39,954 nucleotides of DNA, taken from the NCBI GenBank assembly GCA_002781365.1, contig PETN01000059.1, positions 1 through 39,954 on the forward strand, given 5' to 3'. The notes below the pieces were generated by a model. That model was not told the DNA's origin. It did not search any database and saw nothing but the letters and a program-made list of their open reading frames with translations. A program made the translations under genes and the position numbers. This DNA is from Sulfurimonas sp. CG01_land_8_20_14_3_00_36_23. GTDB lineage: Bacteria; Campylobacterota; Campylobacteria; Campylobacterales; Sulfurimonadaceae. Shown here in pieces: positions 8,501 to 15,628 of the stretch; positions within the stretch are counted from its first letter, which is position 1, and every line of letters starts with the position of its first letter.

Positions 8501-9072
8501 TATTTAAAAAATCCTACCGTAATATCACTCTCCAAATAGTCTGTTCTTATTTCCACATGTCCAACTTTGAGCTCCTTGGCAATCGTCTCTATTTGGCATG
8601 TGGAAAGATAGTTGTAGGTTTTTGACTCTTTCTCACCGTGGAGTGCGTTAAAGATAAAACCATTTCCACATGCCAAGAAACAGTTGCGAATAAATTGGTA
8701 GCTCTCAAAACTCTTTAATACATTCATCGCTCCACTGCAGAGATAGTAATCGGCATGTGGAAGTTCATCTTTGCAAACATCAGCTCTTATGATTTTGCAA
8801 GAAGTCTTTTCTGAGGCAATCTCACACATGATTTGCAGAGAATCAATACCGATATACTCTTTTGGTTTTTCTTGCATGTAGTGATACAAATCCCCAAAAC
8901 CACACCCCGCATCTGCAATAGTAATCTCGCTTAAATCACGGGGAAGCATCTCTAAAAGTACACTGAATCTAATATCTTGAAACAGTTTTGAATTCCAGTT
9001 GAGACCCTGTGGGGTAATGCCATATTTTCCGATGGCAGAGGTATAAAATTTTTCACTATCTATTCGCGGCAC
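8500..9072 (-). CDS. Class I SAM-dependent methyltransferase
   Basis: 190 residues. The SAM-binding motif I is ADAGCGFGDLYHYM (about residues 54-67), followed by the acidic strand end YIGIDS and a later IIRADV. The substrate is not evident. The start is GTG at 9072, with AAGAAGG about 8 nt upstream. The gene overlaps asnB by one base, so the pair is probably a two-step modification unit or was acquired together. It is the gene richest in the WTCCACATGCC word: three exact copies and one variant in 212 bp, in alternating orientation. Confidence 0.88.
   Translation of the reverse strand: MPRIDSEKFYTSAIGKYGITPQGLNWNSKLFQDIRFSVLLEMLPRDLSEITIADAGCGFGDLYHYMQEKPKEYIGIDSLQIMCEIASEKTSCKIIRADVCKDELPHADYYLCSGAMNVLKSFESYQFIRNCFLACGNGFIFNALHGEKESKTYNYLSTCQIETIAKELKVGHVEIRTDYLESDITVGFFK
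8551..8762. repeat. Cluster of four TTCCACATGCC words in alternating orientation
   Basis: Plus-strand variant TTCCACATGTC at 8551-8561, exact complement at 8595-8605, exact forward at 8664-8674, and exact complement at 8752-8762. Neighbouring copies form inverted pairs 33 and 77 nt apart that could fold. In the host gene they read as His-Val-Glu, Ser-Thr-Cys-Gln, Ala-Cys-Gly-Asn and Pro-His-Ala, so different frames are used. Confidence 0.85.
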
Positions 9073-9253
9073 AACGACCCTTCTTAAGCATTTTGTTATT
9101 TATATGATAGCATAATAGCTCGGAATTAATTCTCTCAAATTATAAGAGTTTTGAGAATGATACCTTGGGTATAATGATTCATAATTTCGATGAAATGAGC
9201 AGTGAAGAAAATATTGATTTTTTTTAGGGTGTTGGTGAAAAAAGGAAAGCGTT
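9073..9253 (+). promoter_or_regulatory. Divergent intergenic region with a -10-like TATAAT
   Basis: This 181-bp AT-rich gap separates two divergent genes. TATAAT at 9170-9175 (GGGTATAATG) is a good sigma-70 -10 for the plus-strand operon. There is no convincing -35 box, as is common in Campylobacterota. AAGGA precedes the ATG at 9254. The minus-strand promoter is not clear. Confidence 0.45.
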
Positions 9254-10174
9254 ATGTCTATTTTAAAAAAGAGTCTTATTTTTTTGATTCTTAATGCGTG
9301 GGTTGTTCTGTATGGGGCAAATGGGGATGTGAAAACGATAGCCTTTGCTCAAGATACCATGGCAAATGATTTTAGAAAAGCACAAGTCAATGAAGTGCGT
9401 GATGAAGTGGCACTTCACCCAAACTTGAAGTTTATCTACTCCGATGCAAAGGGAAGAACATCTCTGCTTATCGCGCAGATTGAAAAGTTTATCATGATGC
9501 GAGTGGACTTGATCATTTTGGGAACCAATAACGAAAAAGCTGTTGTCCCAGTTGTAGAAAAAGCGTACAAAAGTGGCATTTCTGTCATCGTTTTAGACAG
9601 AGGAATCCAAGGAGAGCAATATACTACTTTTATAAACTCCGACAATATAAAGATTGGAGCTATGGGAGCAGAGTTTATTGCAAAAAAACTGGGTGGTAAG
9701 GGAAAAGTTTTGTTACTAGAGGGCTTGCAAAAAGCGGATGTGACAAAACTTAGAACGAAGGGTTTTATGGATGTGATTGCTAAATATAAAGGCATACAAG
9801 TTATAAAAAGAACAGGAAATTATCTTCGTAAAGATGCGATAGTACAGATGGAGAAACTCATAGAGAGCGATACGCATATAGATGCTATCTTTTCGCAGAG
9901 TGACAGTATGTTAAGCGGTGTACGCTTAGTAATGGGACGTCATAACATAGATGCTTCTACTGTTATAAGTATTGGTTGTGACTTCACAAGTGAAGCTAAA
10001 GAGGCTATAAAAGCAGGCACGCAAACAGCATCGATACTCTTTCCTCTTGGTGGAAAAAAATCGGTAGAAATCGCCTTGAAAATCTTTGCAAACAAAACTG
10101 TGCCAAAGCATATATATAATCCTGTAAAGTTAGTTACAAAGGACAATGTTCAGAGTGTAAAGGCTATTTTCTAG
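9254..10174 (+). CDS. Periplasmic sugar-binding protein (Peripla_BP_4 / RbsB-like)
   Basis: 306 residues with a signal peptide (MSILKKSLIFLILNAW...YGANG). The type I binding-protein fold is seen in KTIAFAQDTMANDF, ILGTNNEKAVVPVVEKAYKSGISVIVLDRG, FINSDNIKIGAMGAEFI, KVLLLEG, TKGFMDVI, DAIFSQSDSML and ISIGCDFTSEA. These resemble ribose/galactose-binding proteins. No ABC ATPase or permease is adjacent. Instead, the ATG of a membrane GGDEF-EAL protein begins two bases after the stop. The likely role is to present a ligand to that sensor (compare LuxP-LuxQ or binding-protein-coupled chemoreceptors) and not transport. The ligand is unknown. Confidence 0.92.
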   Translation: MSILKKSLIFLILNAWVVLYGANGDVKTIAFAQDTMANDFRKAQVNEVRDEVALHPNLKFIYSDAKGRTSLLIAQIEKFIMMRVDLIILGTNNEKAVVPVVEKAYKSGISVIVLDRGIQGEQYTTFINSDNIKIGAMGAEFIAKKLGGKGKVLLLEGLQKADVTKLRTKGFMDVIAKYKGIQVIKRTGNYLRKDAIVQMEKLIESDTHIDAIFSQSDSMLSGVRLVMGRHNIDASTVISIGCDFTSEAKEAIKAGTQTASILFPLGGKKSVEIALKIFANKTVPKHIYNPVKLVTKDNVQSVKAIF

Positions 10175-10175
10175 A

Positions 10176-12659
10176 ATGATGCATTGTTATAGAAAAATTG
10201 GACTCAATAATAAATTATCTCTTTTTATTATTCTTATTATTTTAACCTCCTTCGGCGTGGTTGGTGTTTACTTTGACTCCTTTTTAAAAGAGAGCCATTT
10301 TCAAAATACTAAGAAAAAAATGCACAATGCTTACAATAGAATGGAGATAAATCTCTCTGGTGCAGAAGATAAACTTAAAAAGTGGGCTTCTTTTATTCAA
10401 GAAGATGAATATCTGCTGGCCTCTGTAGCGTTGATTGATAATTATCAGGATAAACAAAACTACAATGCTTCTCTTCTCGATGAAGAGAAAAAATATATCG
10501 CTTCACAGTTGCTCAGCAGAGTGAAGTTGTCCCTTAACAATGATATAGCTCTTTATGATAAAAATGAAGAGTTAATCTCCTTTGTTGTAAAAAAAGATGA
10601 AAAATACAATCAAAATTTTGTTTCGTATGAAAATGGGGAGCCAGTTCTTTATTGTAAATATGAAGATGAAAAGCTCTACACAACGGAGGCATGTGCATAT
10701 AGCCAATTTTTAACCTATAAGCATCCTATCTTATATAAAAATATCTTGCCTAAAGAGCCTATTATTACATACCATTCAGCTCAGAACAATCTTTATCTCA
10801 AGTCACATTTAAATATATTTTTGAGTCAAAGCAAGGAAGTGATGGGACATGTAGAGATGACACATCTCATAGGTAAAACCTATTTTGAAAATCTTTCAGA
10901 TGATTTAGAGATAAAAATGTCCATTAGCTCAGATGAAAAATACTCCAAAGTAGCCAATCAACTCCTTGATAAAGAGTTACATGATTCGTTGATTGTCACG
11001 CAAACAGATAGAGAGTATGTTGGTGCTATGCGTATGGATACTAGAGACAGCATTGTTTATTTGGTAGCCTCTCTAGAAAAAGATATACTCAACTCTGAAC
11101 TCTCTACAAACAGGATGAAACTCATCATGATTCTCTTTGTCTTGGGTTCAGTTTTTCTCTTCTTCCTCTATCTTTTCTTCAGGAAGAATCTTGCACAGCC
11201 TCTTGAAGTGATTATGAACCAGATTAATAAAATTGAAATGAGAGACTATTCTCGCTCACAACACTTAACGAGTGATGATGAACTTGAAGCTATTTCAAAA
11301 AATATTAACAATCTGGCAAGCACAATCAAAGAGAGGGAGTTAGCTTTACATACTTCACAAAGCAATTTACAATATCTCTCCACACACGACCCTCTGACCG
11401 ATTTGCCAAATCGCCGTTTTTTTACAGATAGACTTGAACATGCAATCAAGATAGCTGAGCGTACTCATTCGAAAATGGCTATCATCTTCCTTGATTTGGA
11501 TGAGTTTAAAGAGGTGAACGACTCTTTAGGTCACGACATAGGAGACGAGCTTTTAAAAGAGGTTTCAAATCGCCTGACTCTTAGTTTAAGAAGTACTGAC
11601 ACGCTCTCACGTATAGGTGGAGATGAGTTCTATATACTCCTTGAAAATGTGAAATCCCACGCAGATATAGAATCAATCGTGCAAAAAATTTATGATGAGT
11701 TTCAAACTCCATTCGCATGTAAAGAGTATAGTATAGAAACGACAGCAAGTATGGGTATTGCCATCTACCCTGAGAATGGAGTCGATAGTGTGAGTTTGAT
11801 TAAAAATTCCGATTTGGCAATGTATCAATCGAAGAACAGAGGAAGAAATCATTTTAGCTTTTTCTATGAAGAACTCTCAGACCAAATGAGAGAGAGAATG
11901 CGATGGATTATTGCCCTTAAAGATGCTGTACATAGTTGCAGTGAGTTTACATTAATGTACCAGCCAAAAATCTCAAGCGTAAGCGGTAAAATTGTCGCAG
12001 TAGAGTCCTTAGTTCGATGGAACAGCAGCGTGCTTGGATTTGCAGGACCAGATAAATTTATTAGATTGGCTGAAGAGACAAAACTTATCGTACCACTAGG
12101 CAAGTGGATAATAGAAAAAGCGTGTCAAGACTTTCTTGGGCTTTTAAAAGAGGGGTACAATCTGAGTCACGTCTCTATTAATATCTCAAGTGTACAACTT
12201 TTGCACAGTGATATGATTCAAACACTCAAAGATACTCTTGATAAAATTGAGATTAAGCCAGAACAGATAGAGTTAGAGATTACGGAGAGTTATATTGCAA
12301 CAGATGAGAAAAAGGCTTTACAAACTCTTCAAAGTTTTAGAGATATGGGAATTAAGCTCGCAGTGGATGATTTTGGAACAGGATACTCCTCTCTTAGCTA
12401 CTTGCAAAAGTTGCCAGTGACGAGACTTAAGATTGACAAATCATTTGTGGATAATCTGCCAAACTCAAAAGATAGTGTCTCTATTGTAAAGGTCATCATT
12501 GCGCTTGCAAAAACATTTAACCTCTCTCTTACTGCTGAGGGTGTAGAGACGAAGGAACAGTTAGATTTTTTAACTACGATGGAGTGTGATGAGATTCAAG
12601 GGTACTACTACTCAAAACCTTTATCTCTGGATGATTTGAAAAGTTTTTGTAAATCATGA
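10176..12659 (+). CDS. Membrane sensor GGDEF-EAL protein partnered with the binding protein
   Basis: 827 residues. TM1 (about 13-33), a large periplasmic sensor region (about 37-312), TM2 (about 315-336), HAMP-like linker (about 337-390), GGDEF (about 400-560, intact GGDEF at 481-485 with DPLTDLPNR upstream) and EAL (about 565-820). The EAL signature is ESL; the other catalytic motifs are canonical (NISSVQL, ELEITES, DDFGTGYSSL, LKIDKSFV, AEGVE, QGYYYSKP). Both cyclase and phosphodiesterase activities are therefore possible, with direction set by the sensor. It begins two bases after the binding protein, so the pair is translationally coupled. The periplasmic region is large enough to dock a binding protein. 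Confidence 0.95.
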   Translation: MMHCYRKIGLNNKLSLFIILIILTSFGVVGVYFDSFLKESHFQNTKKKMHNAYNRMEINLSGAEDKLKKWASFIQEDEYLLASVALIDNYQDKQNYNASLLDEEKKYIASQLLSRVKLSLNNDIALYDKNEELISFVVKKDEKYNQNFVSYENGEPVLYCKYEDEKLYTTEACAYSQFLTYKHPILYKNILPKEPIITYHSAQNNLYLKSHLNIFLSQSKEVMGHVEMTHLIGKTYFENLSDDLEIKMSISSDEKYSKVANQLLDKELHDSLIVTQTDREYVGAMRMDTRDSIVYLVASLEKDILNSELSTNRMKLIMILFVLGSVFLFFLYLFFRKNLAQPLEVIMNQINKIEMRDYSRSQHLTSDDELEAISKNINNLASTIKERELALHTSQSNLQYLSTHDPLTDLPNRRFFTDRLEHAIKIAERTHSKMAIIFLDLDEFKEVNDSLGHDIGDELLKEVSNRLTLSLRSTDTLSRIGGDEFYILLENVKSHADIESIVQKIYDEFQTPFACKEYSIETTASMGIAIYPENGVDSVSLIKNSDLAMYQSKNRGRNHFSFFYEELSDQMRERMRWIIALKDAVHSCSEFTLMYQPKISSVSGKIVAVESLVRWNSSVLGFAGPDKFIRLAEETKLIVPLGKWIIEKACQDFLGLLKEGYNLSHVSINISSVQLLHSDMIQTLKDTLDKIEIKPEQIELEITESYIATDEKKALQTLQSFRDMGIKLAVDDFGTGYSSLSYLQKLPVTRLKIDKSFVDNLPNSKDSVSIVKVIIALAKTFNLSLTAEGVETKEQLDFLTTMECDEIQGYYYSKPLSLDDLKSFCKS

Positions 12660-12663
12660 AGAG

Positions 12664-12717
12664 ACTCTTATTCCTAAAAGTTCTATGAGATAAGGTGCCT
12701 GCTAAGAGTTGTTTTTT
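12664..12717 (+). terminator. Possible terminator between convergent genes
   Basis: ACTCTTA (12664-12670) pairs with TAAGAGT (12703-12709), followed by TG and six T. The loop is long (32 nt) and the right arm overlaps the end of the convergent small gene, so this is tentative. Confidence 0.4.
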
Positions 12718-13061
12718 AGAAGGGGAGTGTCTTTTTCACTTATGAGACCATCAGGTGTTTCTAGGAGAAGCTCTATGCTACAGTTGAGGTACTCTGCGCA
12801 TGTAAGTGGGGTCGAATTTTTATCTTCAAAGGCTGATTTTTTTGCATTACAGATGACATCTTCGAGCAGAGATTTTGTAGCACTTTGAGAGGAGGCTGAA
12901 CCTTTGAGCTCATCCTCTATGTAGATATTTACAGTGGTAGCTATTTTTTCATTTAAAAGAGGGTGCTCAAGTAAAAGGGCATTTTTATCTATAGTTCTTT
13001 GTGCCTGTATAACTTCTTGGATGGAGTCACGAGCGAGTTGTAAAAGAACAGAACGGGACAT
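12702..13061 (-). CDS. Small AMMECR1-like protein
   Basis: 119 residues, soluble, no signal peptide. The layout follows the N-terminal part of the AMMECR1 fold from memory: an opening helix LLQLARDSIQEVI, then ATTVNIYIEDELKGSASS (family V-x-L...G-LRGCIG), then LLEDVICNAKKSAFEDKNSTPLT (family L-EDV-NA--AAFEDPRF-PLT), then CSIELLLETPDG (family IEVSVLTPP). The near-invariant LRGCIG appears degraded to LKGSAS, and the C-terminal third of the family (full length about 180) is missing. It may be a divergent or relict member. GGAG lies 8 nt before the ATG. It is about 50 bp downstream of the antiporter gene on the same strand. Confidence 0.6.
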   Translation of the reverse strand: MSRSVLLQLARDSIQEVIQAQRTIDKNALLLEHPLLNEKIATTVNIYIEDELKGSASSQSATKSLLEDVICNAKKSAFEDKNSTPLTCAEYLNCSIELLLETPDGLISEKDTPLLKNNS

Positions 13062-13112
13062 AAGCTTTCTCCAACAAAAAAATTTATAAAAACATTATAG
13101 CAAACTTTCTTC

Positions 13113-14264
13113 TTAGGTTAATTTTACCTTGTAGTTGTTGATAAGCTTAATAACTATCATGACACTGATCACTTGAAAAAGAGCAGCTAAGATGAAAGCA
13201 TAATAGTGAAGCGTATCTATAGAGTTCGCATTGTATGCCAGTGTCGCCATCGCAATAAGAAGTGTTAATGGCATAGAGTGGCTTAAACCCATCAAGATAG
13301 AATCTACAAGCCCAAGCTCCTTGATGAAAACAAGAGAGGATAAAACTCTCATAAGAATCATTGCTAGAGCAATAATAAGAGCTTTTGTAATCAAACCATC
13401 CATAGCAAGTGCTTCCAAGTTGAAAGAGGCTCCAATATGAATAAAAAATATAGGGATTAAAAAACCAAAACCATACGAAGCAAGTTTTTCAGGAAGTTCA
13501 TGTTTATGCTCAAAAAATGTTGGTATAAAAATACCTGCTAAGAATGCGCCAAAGGCGAGCTCTAAGTGTAAGTAGAGCATCGCCCCGACAAGGAGAAAAA
13601 AGATTCCCATTGAGAGTCTTATATCTTGCTCTTTATTGTCTTCATGTGGCATAAGTGCAGTCGATACTTCTGGAAACCACCAAAAGAGTAACTCCATCGT
13701 ACGAAAGAGGATAAACATAAAAATTAAAAAGAGAATAAGAGCAGAAATAGTTGTAAGAAGTCCCGTGCCAAAGCCATTTTGAAGGGCAGCAGATGTAAGT
13801 GTTAAGAATCCGATACTTACAACTTCCCCTATCCCTCCTGCGGTCATAGAGAGTACAAGCCAAGGGGTCTTTCCATACTCTTTTGAGAGTGAAGCGACAA
13901 GCCCTACAGAGATAAGTGGCAGAAGTACCATAAAGATTTTCCCAAGGTCTAAGTAGAGCGATAAAGCGATCGAAAGTCCATAGAGAAGAACAAGATAGAA
14001 GATAACCCGCTTCATGATTCTTGCAGGTGTTTTGAGAACATTTTTTAAATTAATTTCAGTTCCAGCAATAAACATAAGATATAAAAAACCGAGTTCTGCA
14101 ACTATGGAAAAGAGATGCTCCGAGTGTAAAAATCCAATATATGCCAAGATAGAGCCAAAGATAATCTCAATAGGCGTAGTCGGTAGTTTAAAAACCCTCG
14201 CAAAAAATGGAGAAAATATAATAATAAGGGAGATTGTAATGATGAGGACTACGCTGTTACTCAT
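13113..14264 (-). CDS. Kef/CPA2-type cation:proton antiporter, membrane domain only
   Basis: 383 residues, hydrophobic throughout, with about 11-12 membrane segments typical of Na_H_Exchanger/CPA2 proteins (ARVFKLPTTPIEIIFGSILAYIG; AFGAFLAGIFIPTFFEHK; GFGFLIPIFFIHIGASFNL). The C-terminal TrkA-N domain found in KefB/KefC is absent, so it is the short form. It would exchange Na+ or K+ for protons across the inner membrane. The start overlaps the bioB stop as ATGA, so the two are co-translated. Confidence 0.9.
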   Translation of the reverse strand: MSNSVVLIITISLIIIFSPFFARVFKLPTTPIEIIFGSILAYIGFLHSEHLFSIVAELGFLYLMFIAGTEINLKNVLKTPARIMKRVIFYLVLLYGLSIALSLYLDLGKIFMVLLPLISVGLVASLSKEYGKTPWLVLSMTAGGIGEVVSIGFLTLTSAALQNGFGTGLLTTISALILFLIFMFILFRTMELLFWWFPEVSTALMPHEDNKEQDIRLSMGIFFLLVGAMLYLHLELAFGAFLAGIFIPTFFEHKHELPEKLASYGFGFLIPIFFIHIGASFNLEALAMDGLITKALIIALAMILMRVLSSLVFIKELGLVDSILMGLSHSMPLTLLIAMATLAYNANSIDTLHYYAFILAALFQVISVMIVIKLINNYKVKLT

Positions 14265-15106
14265 ACTTTTTTAGCCACTTCTAGGTTTAATGATTTTAAC
14301 ATCTCTAAGTCTTTGCTCATGACTCTGCCATTGGTTGTGAGATAGTTTCCTATCACAATAGAGTTCGCTCCATAGGCAAAAATCTCGTTTTGTCTCTCTC
14401 CAAACATCAACTCTCTTCCACCTGCAACCATGATTCTTTGTGCATGTGGAATTGTCTCTCTTGTGAGTTTTATAAGCTCGAGTGCTTCGTCTGTTGTAAG
14501 TGGATTTGGCTCTAATTCAAGTGCTTCATTGTGATGGTAAAAGTTGATTGGCACAGAAGTTGGGTTAAGAGAGCGTAGGGATTCTAACATAGAGACTCTA
14601 TCCTCTTGTGTCTCGCCCAGCCCGAAAATACCACCAGAGATGAGAACTAATCCCGCTTTGTTTACATTTTGACATGTTTCATAGCGTTCTTGCCAAGGGT
14701 GTGTCGTACAAATTTTTGAGTAAAAATCTTTTGAAGTTTCTAAGTTATGGTTATATGCTTTTATGCCAGACTCTTTTAAAATCAAGAGTTGCTCTAAGGT
14801 AGCAGTTCCATTGCAAGCGATAAGTCGAAGTTCAGGCACCTCTTTAGAGACGGCTTGTGCAACATCGCAAACAAATTTCAAACTCTTCTCAGTGATGCCT
14901 TTGTCCGCAGTCACAAGACAGAAACCTAATGCACCATGCGCTCTTGCCTCTTTTGCCTCTTGTAAAATAGCATCGAGAGGTTTTTGTTTGTAACGCTCTA
15001 TATCCGCTTTATATCTTACACTTTGAGAACAGAATTTACAATCTTCATTGCATGTTCCACTATTAATATTACAGATAGAACATAAAAATATTTTTTCATT
15101 AATCAT
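14261..15106 (-). CDS. bioB: Biotin synthase (short campylobacterotal form)
   Basis: 281 residues, shorter than E. coli BioB (346) and in line with the epsilonproteobacterial form. The radical SAM CX3CX2C motif is CNEDCKFC, preceded by NINSGT. Other family features are the GICLV-like segment GFCLVTADKG, ESGIKAYNHNLETS, GGIFGLGE and FYHHNEALE. It inserts sulfur into dethiobiotin using SAM and FeS clusters. An AGGATAAG ribosome site precedes the ATG. It overlaps the phosphoesterase upstream by 8 nt and the antiporter downstream by 4 nt. A one-mismatch copy of the uptake-like word (14441-14451) falls in the Ile-Pro-His-Ala codons. Confidence 0.95.
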   Translation of the reverse strand: MINEKIFLCSICNINSGTCNEDCKFCSQSVRYKADIERYKQKPLDAILQEAKEARAHGALGFCLVTADKGITEKSLKFVCDVAQAVSKEVPELRLIACNGTATLEQLLILKESGIKAYNHNLETSKDFYSKICTTHPWQERYETCQNVNKAGLVLISGGIFGLGETQEDRVSMLESLRSLNPTSVPINFYHHNEALELEPNPLTTDEALELIKLTRETIPHAQRIMVAGGRELMFGERQNEIFAYGANSIVIGNYLTTNGRVMSKDLEMLKSLNLEVAKKV

Positions 15107-15626
15107 TTCTTATCCTATCATAAGAATACTTTTTATACTTGAACTCTAAATCTTTTATCTTTTTAGCGTAGTAAGTAACTAGAAATTTTTTATTGGTGAT
15201 TTCGAGCATGATGCACTCACTCTTTGGTTTATTCCTAGCACAGCTCTCGCCAGGGTTTAAATAGAGCGTTCCATTTTTTGTAAACTCAATAGAAAACTCG
15301 TGTGTATGCCCAAAAATAACCACCTCACTATCTGAACCTAAATAGTAAGGAAGATGCATGAGTTTGAATTTTGTATTGTCTAATTTAAAATAGTGAGGCT
15401 CTTGAACAAGGTTATATTTTGAATGATACTTTGCTAAATGCGCATCATTATTTCCATAGACGGCAACATATTTGAGGGAAGAATTTTTCAAGAGCTCTAA
15501 GACTTCAACTTCTACTATGTCTCCAGCATGAATCAAAAACTCAGCTCCCTCATCCAAAAGCATATCGATAGTTTCTTTTGCTCTCTTTACCTGTTTATGC
15601 GTGTCTGAAAGAATGCCTATTTTCAT
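15099..15626 (-). CDS. YfcE/MJ0936-family metallophosphoesterase
   Basis: 175 residues. The calcineurin-like metal-binding motifs are GILSDTHKQ (D-x-H), HAGDIVE (GD), YGNNDAH (GNND) and IFGHTHEF (GHTH), ending with LYLNPGESCA as in YfcE. It is a cytoplasmic, probably Mn-dependent phosphodiesterase of unknown physiological substrate. It lies two bases after the topA stop and overlaps bioB by 8 nt. Confidence 0.93.
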   Translation of the reverse strand: MKIGILSDTHKQVKRAKETIDMLLDEGAEFLIHAGDIVEVEVLELLKNSSLKYVAVYGNNDAHLAKYHSKYNLVQEPHYFKLDNTKFKLMHLPYYLGSDSEVVIFGHTHEFSIEFTKNGTLYLNPGESCARNKPKSECIMLEITNKKFLVTYYAKKIKDLEFKYKKYSYDRIRND

Positions 15627-15628
15627 AC

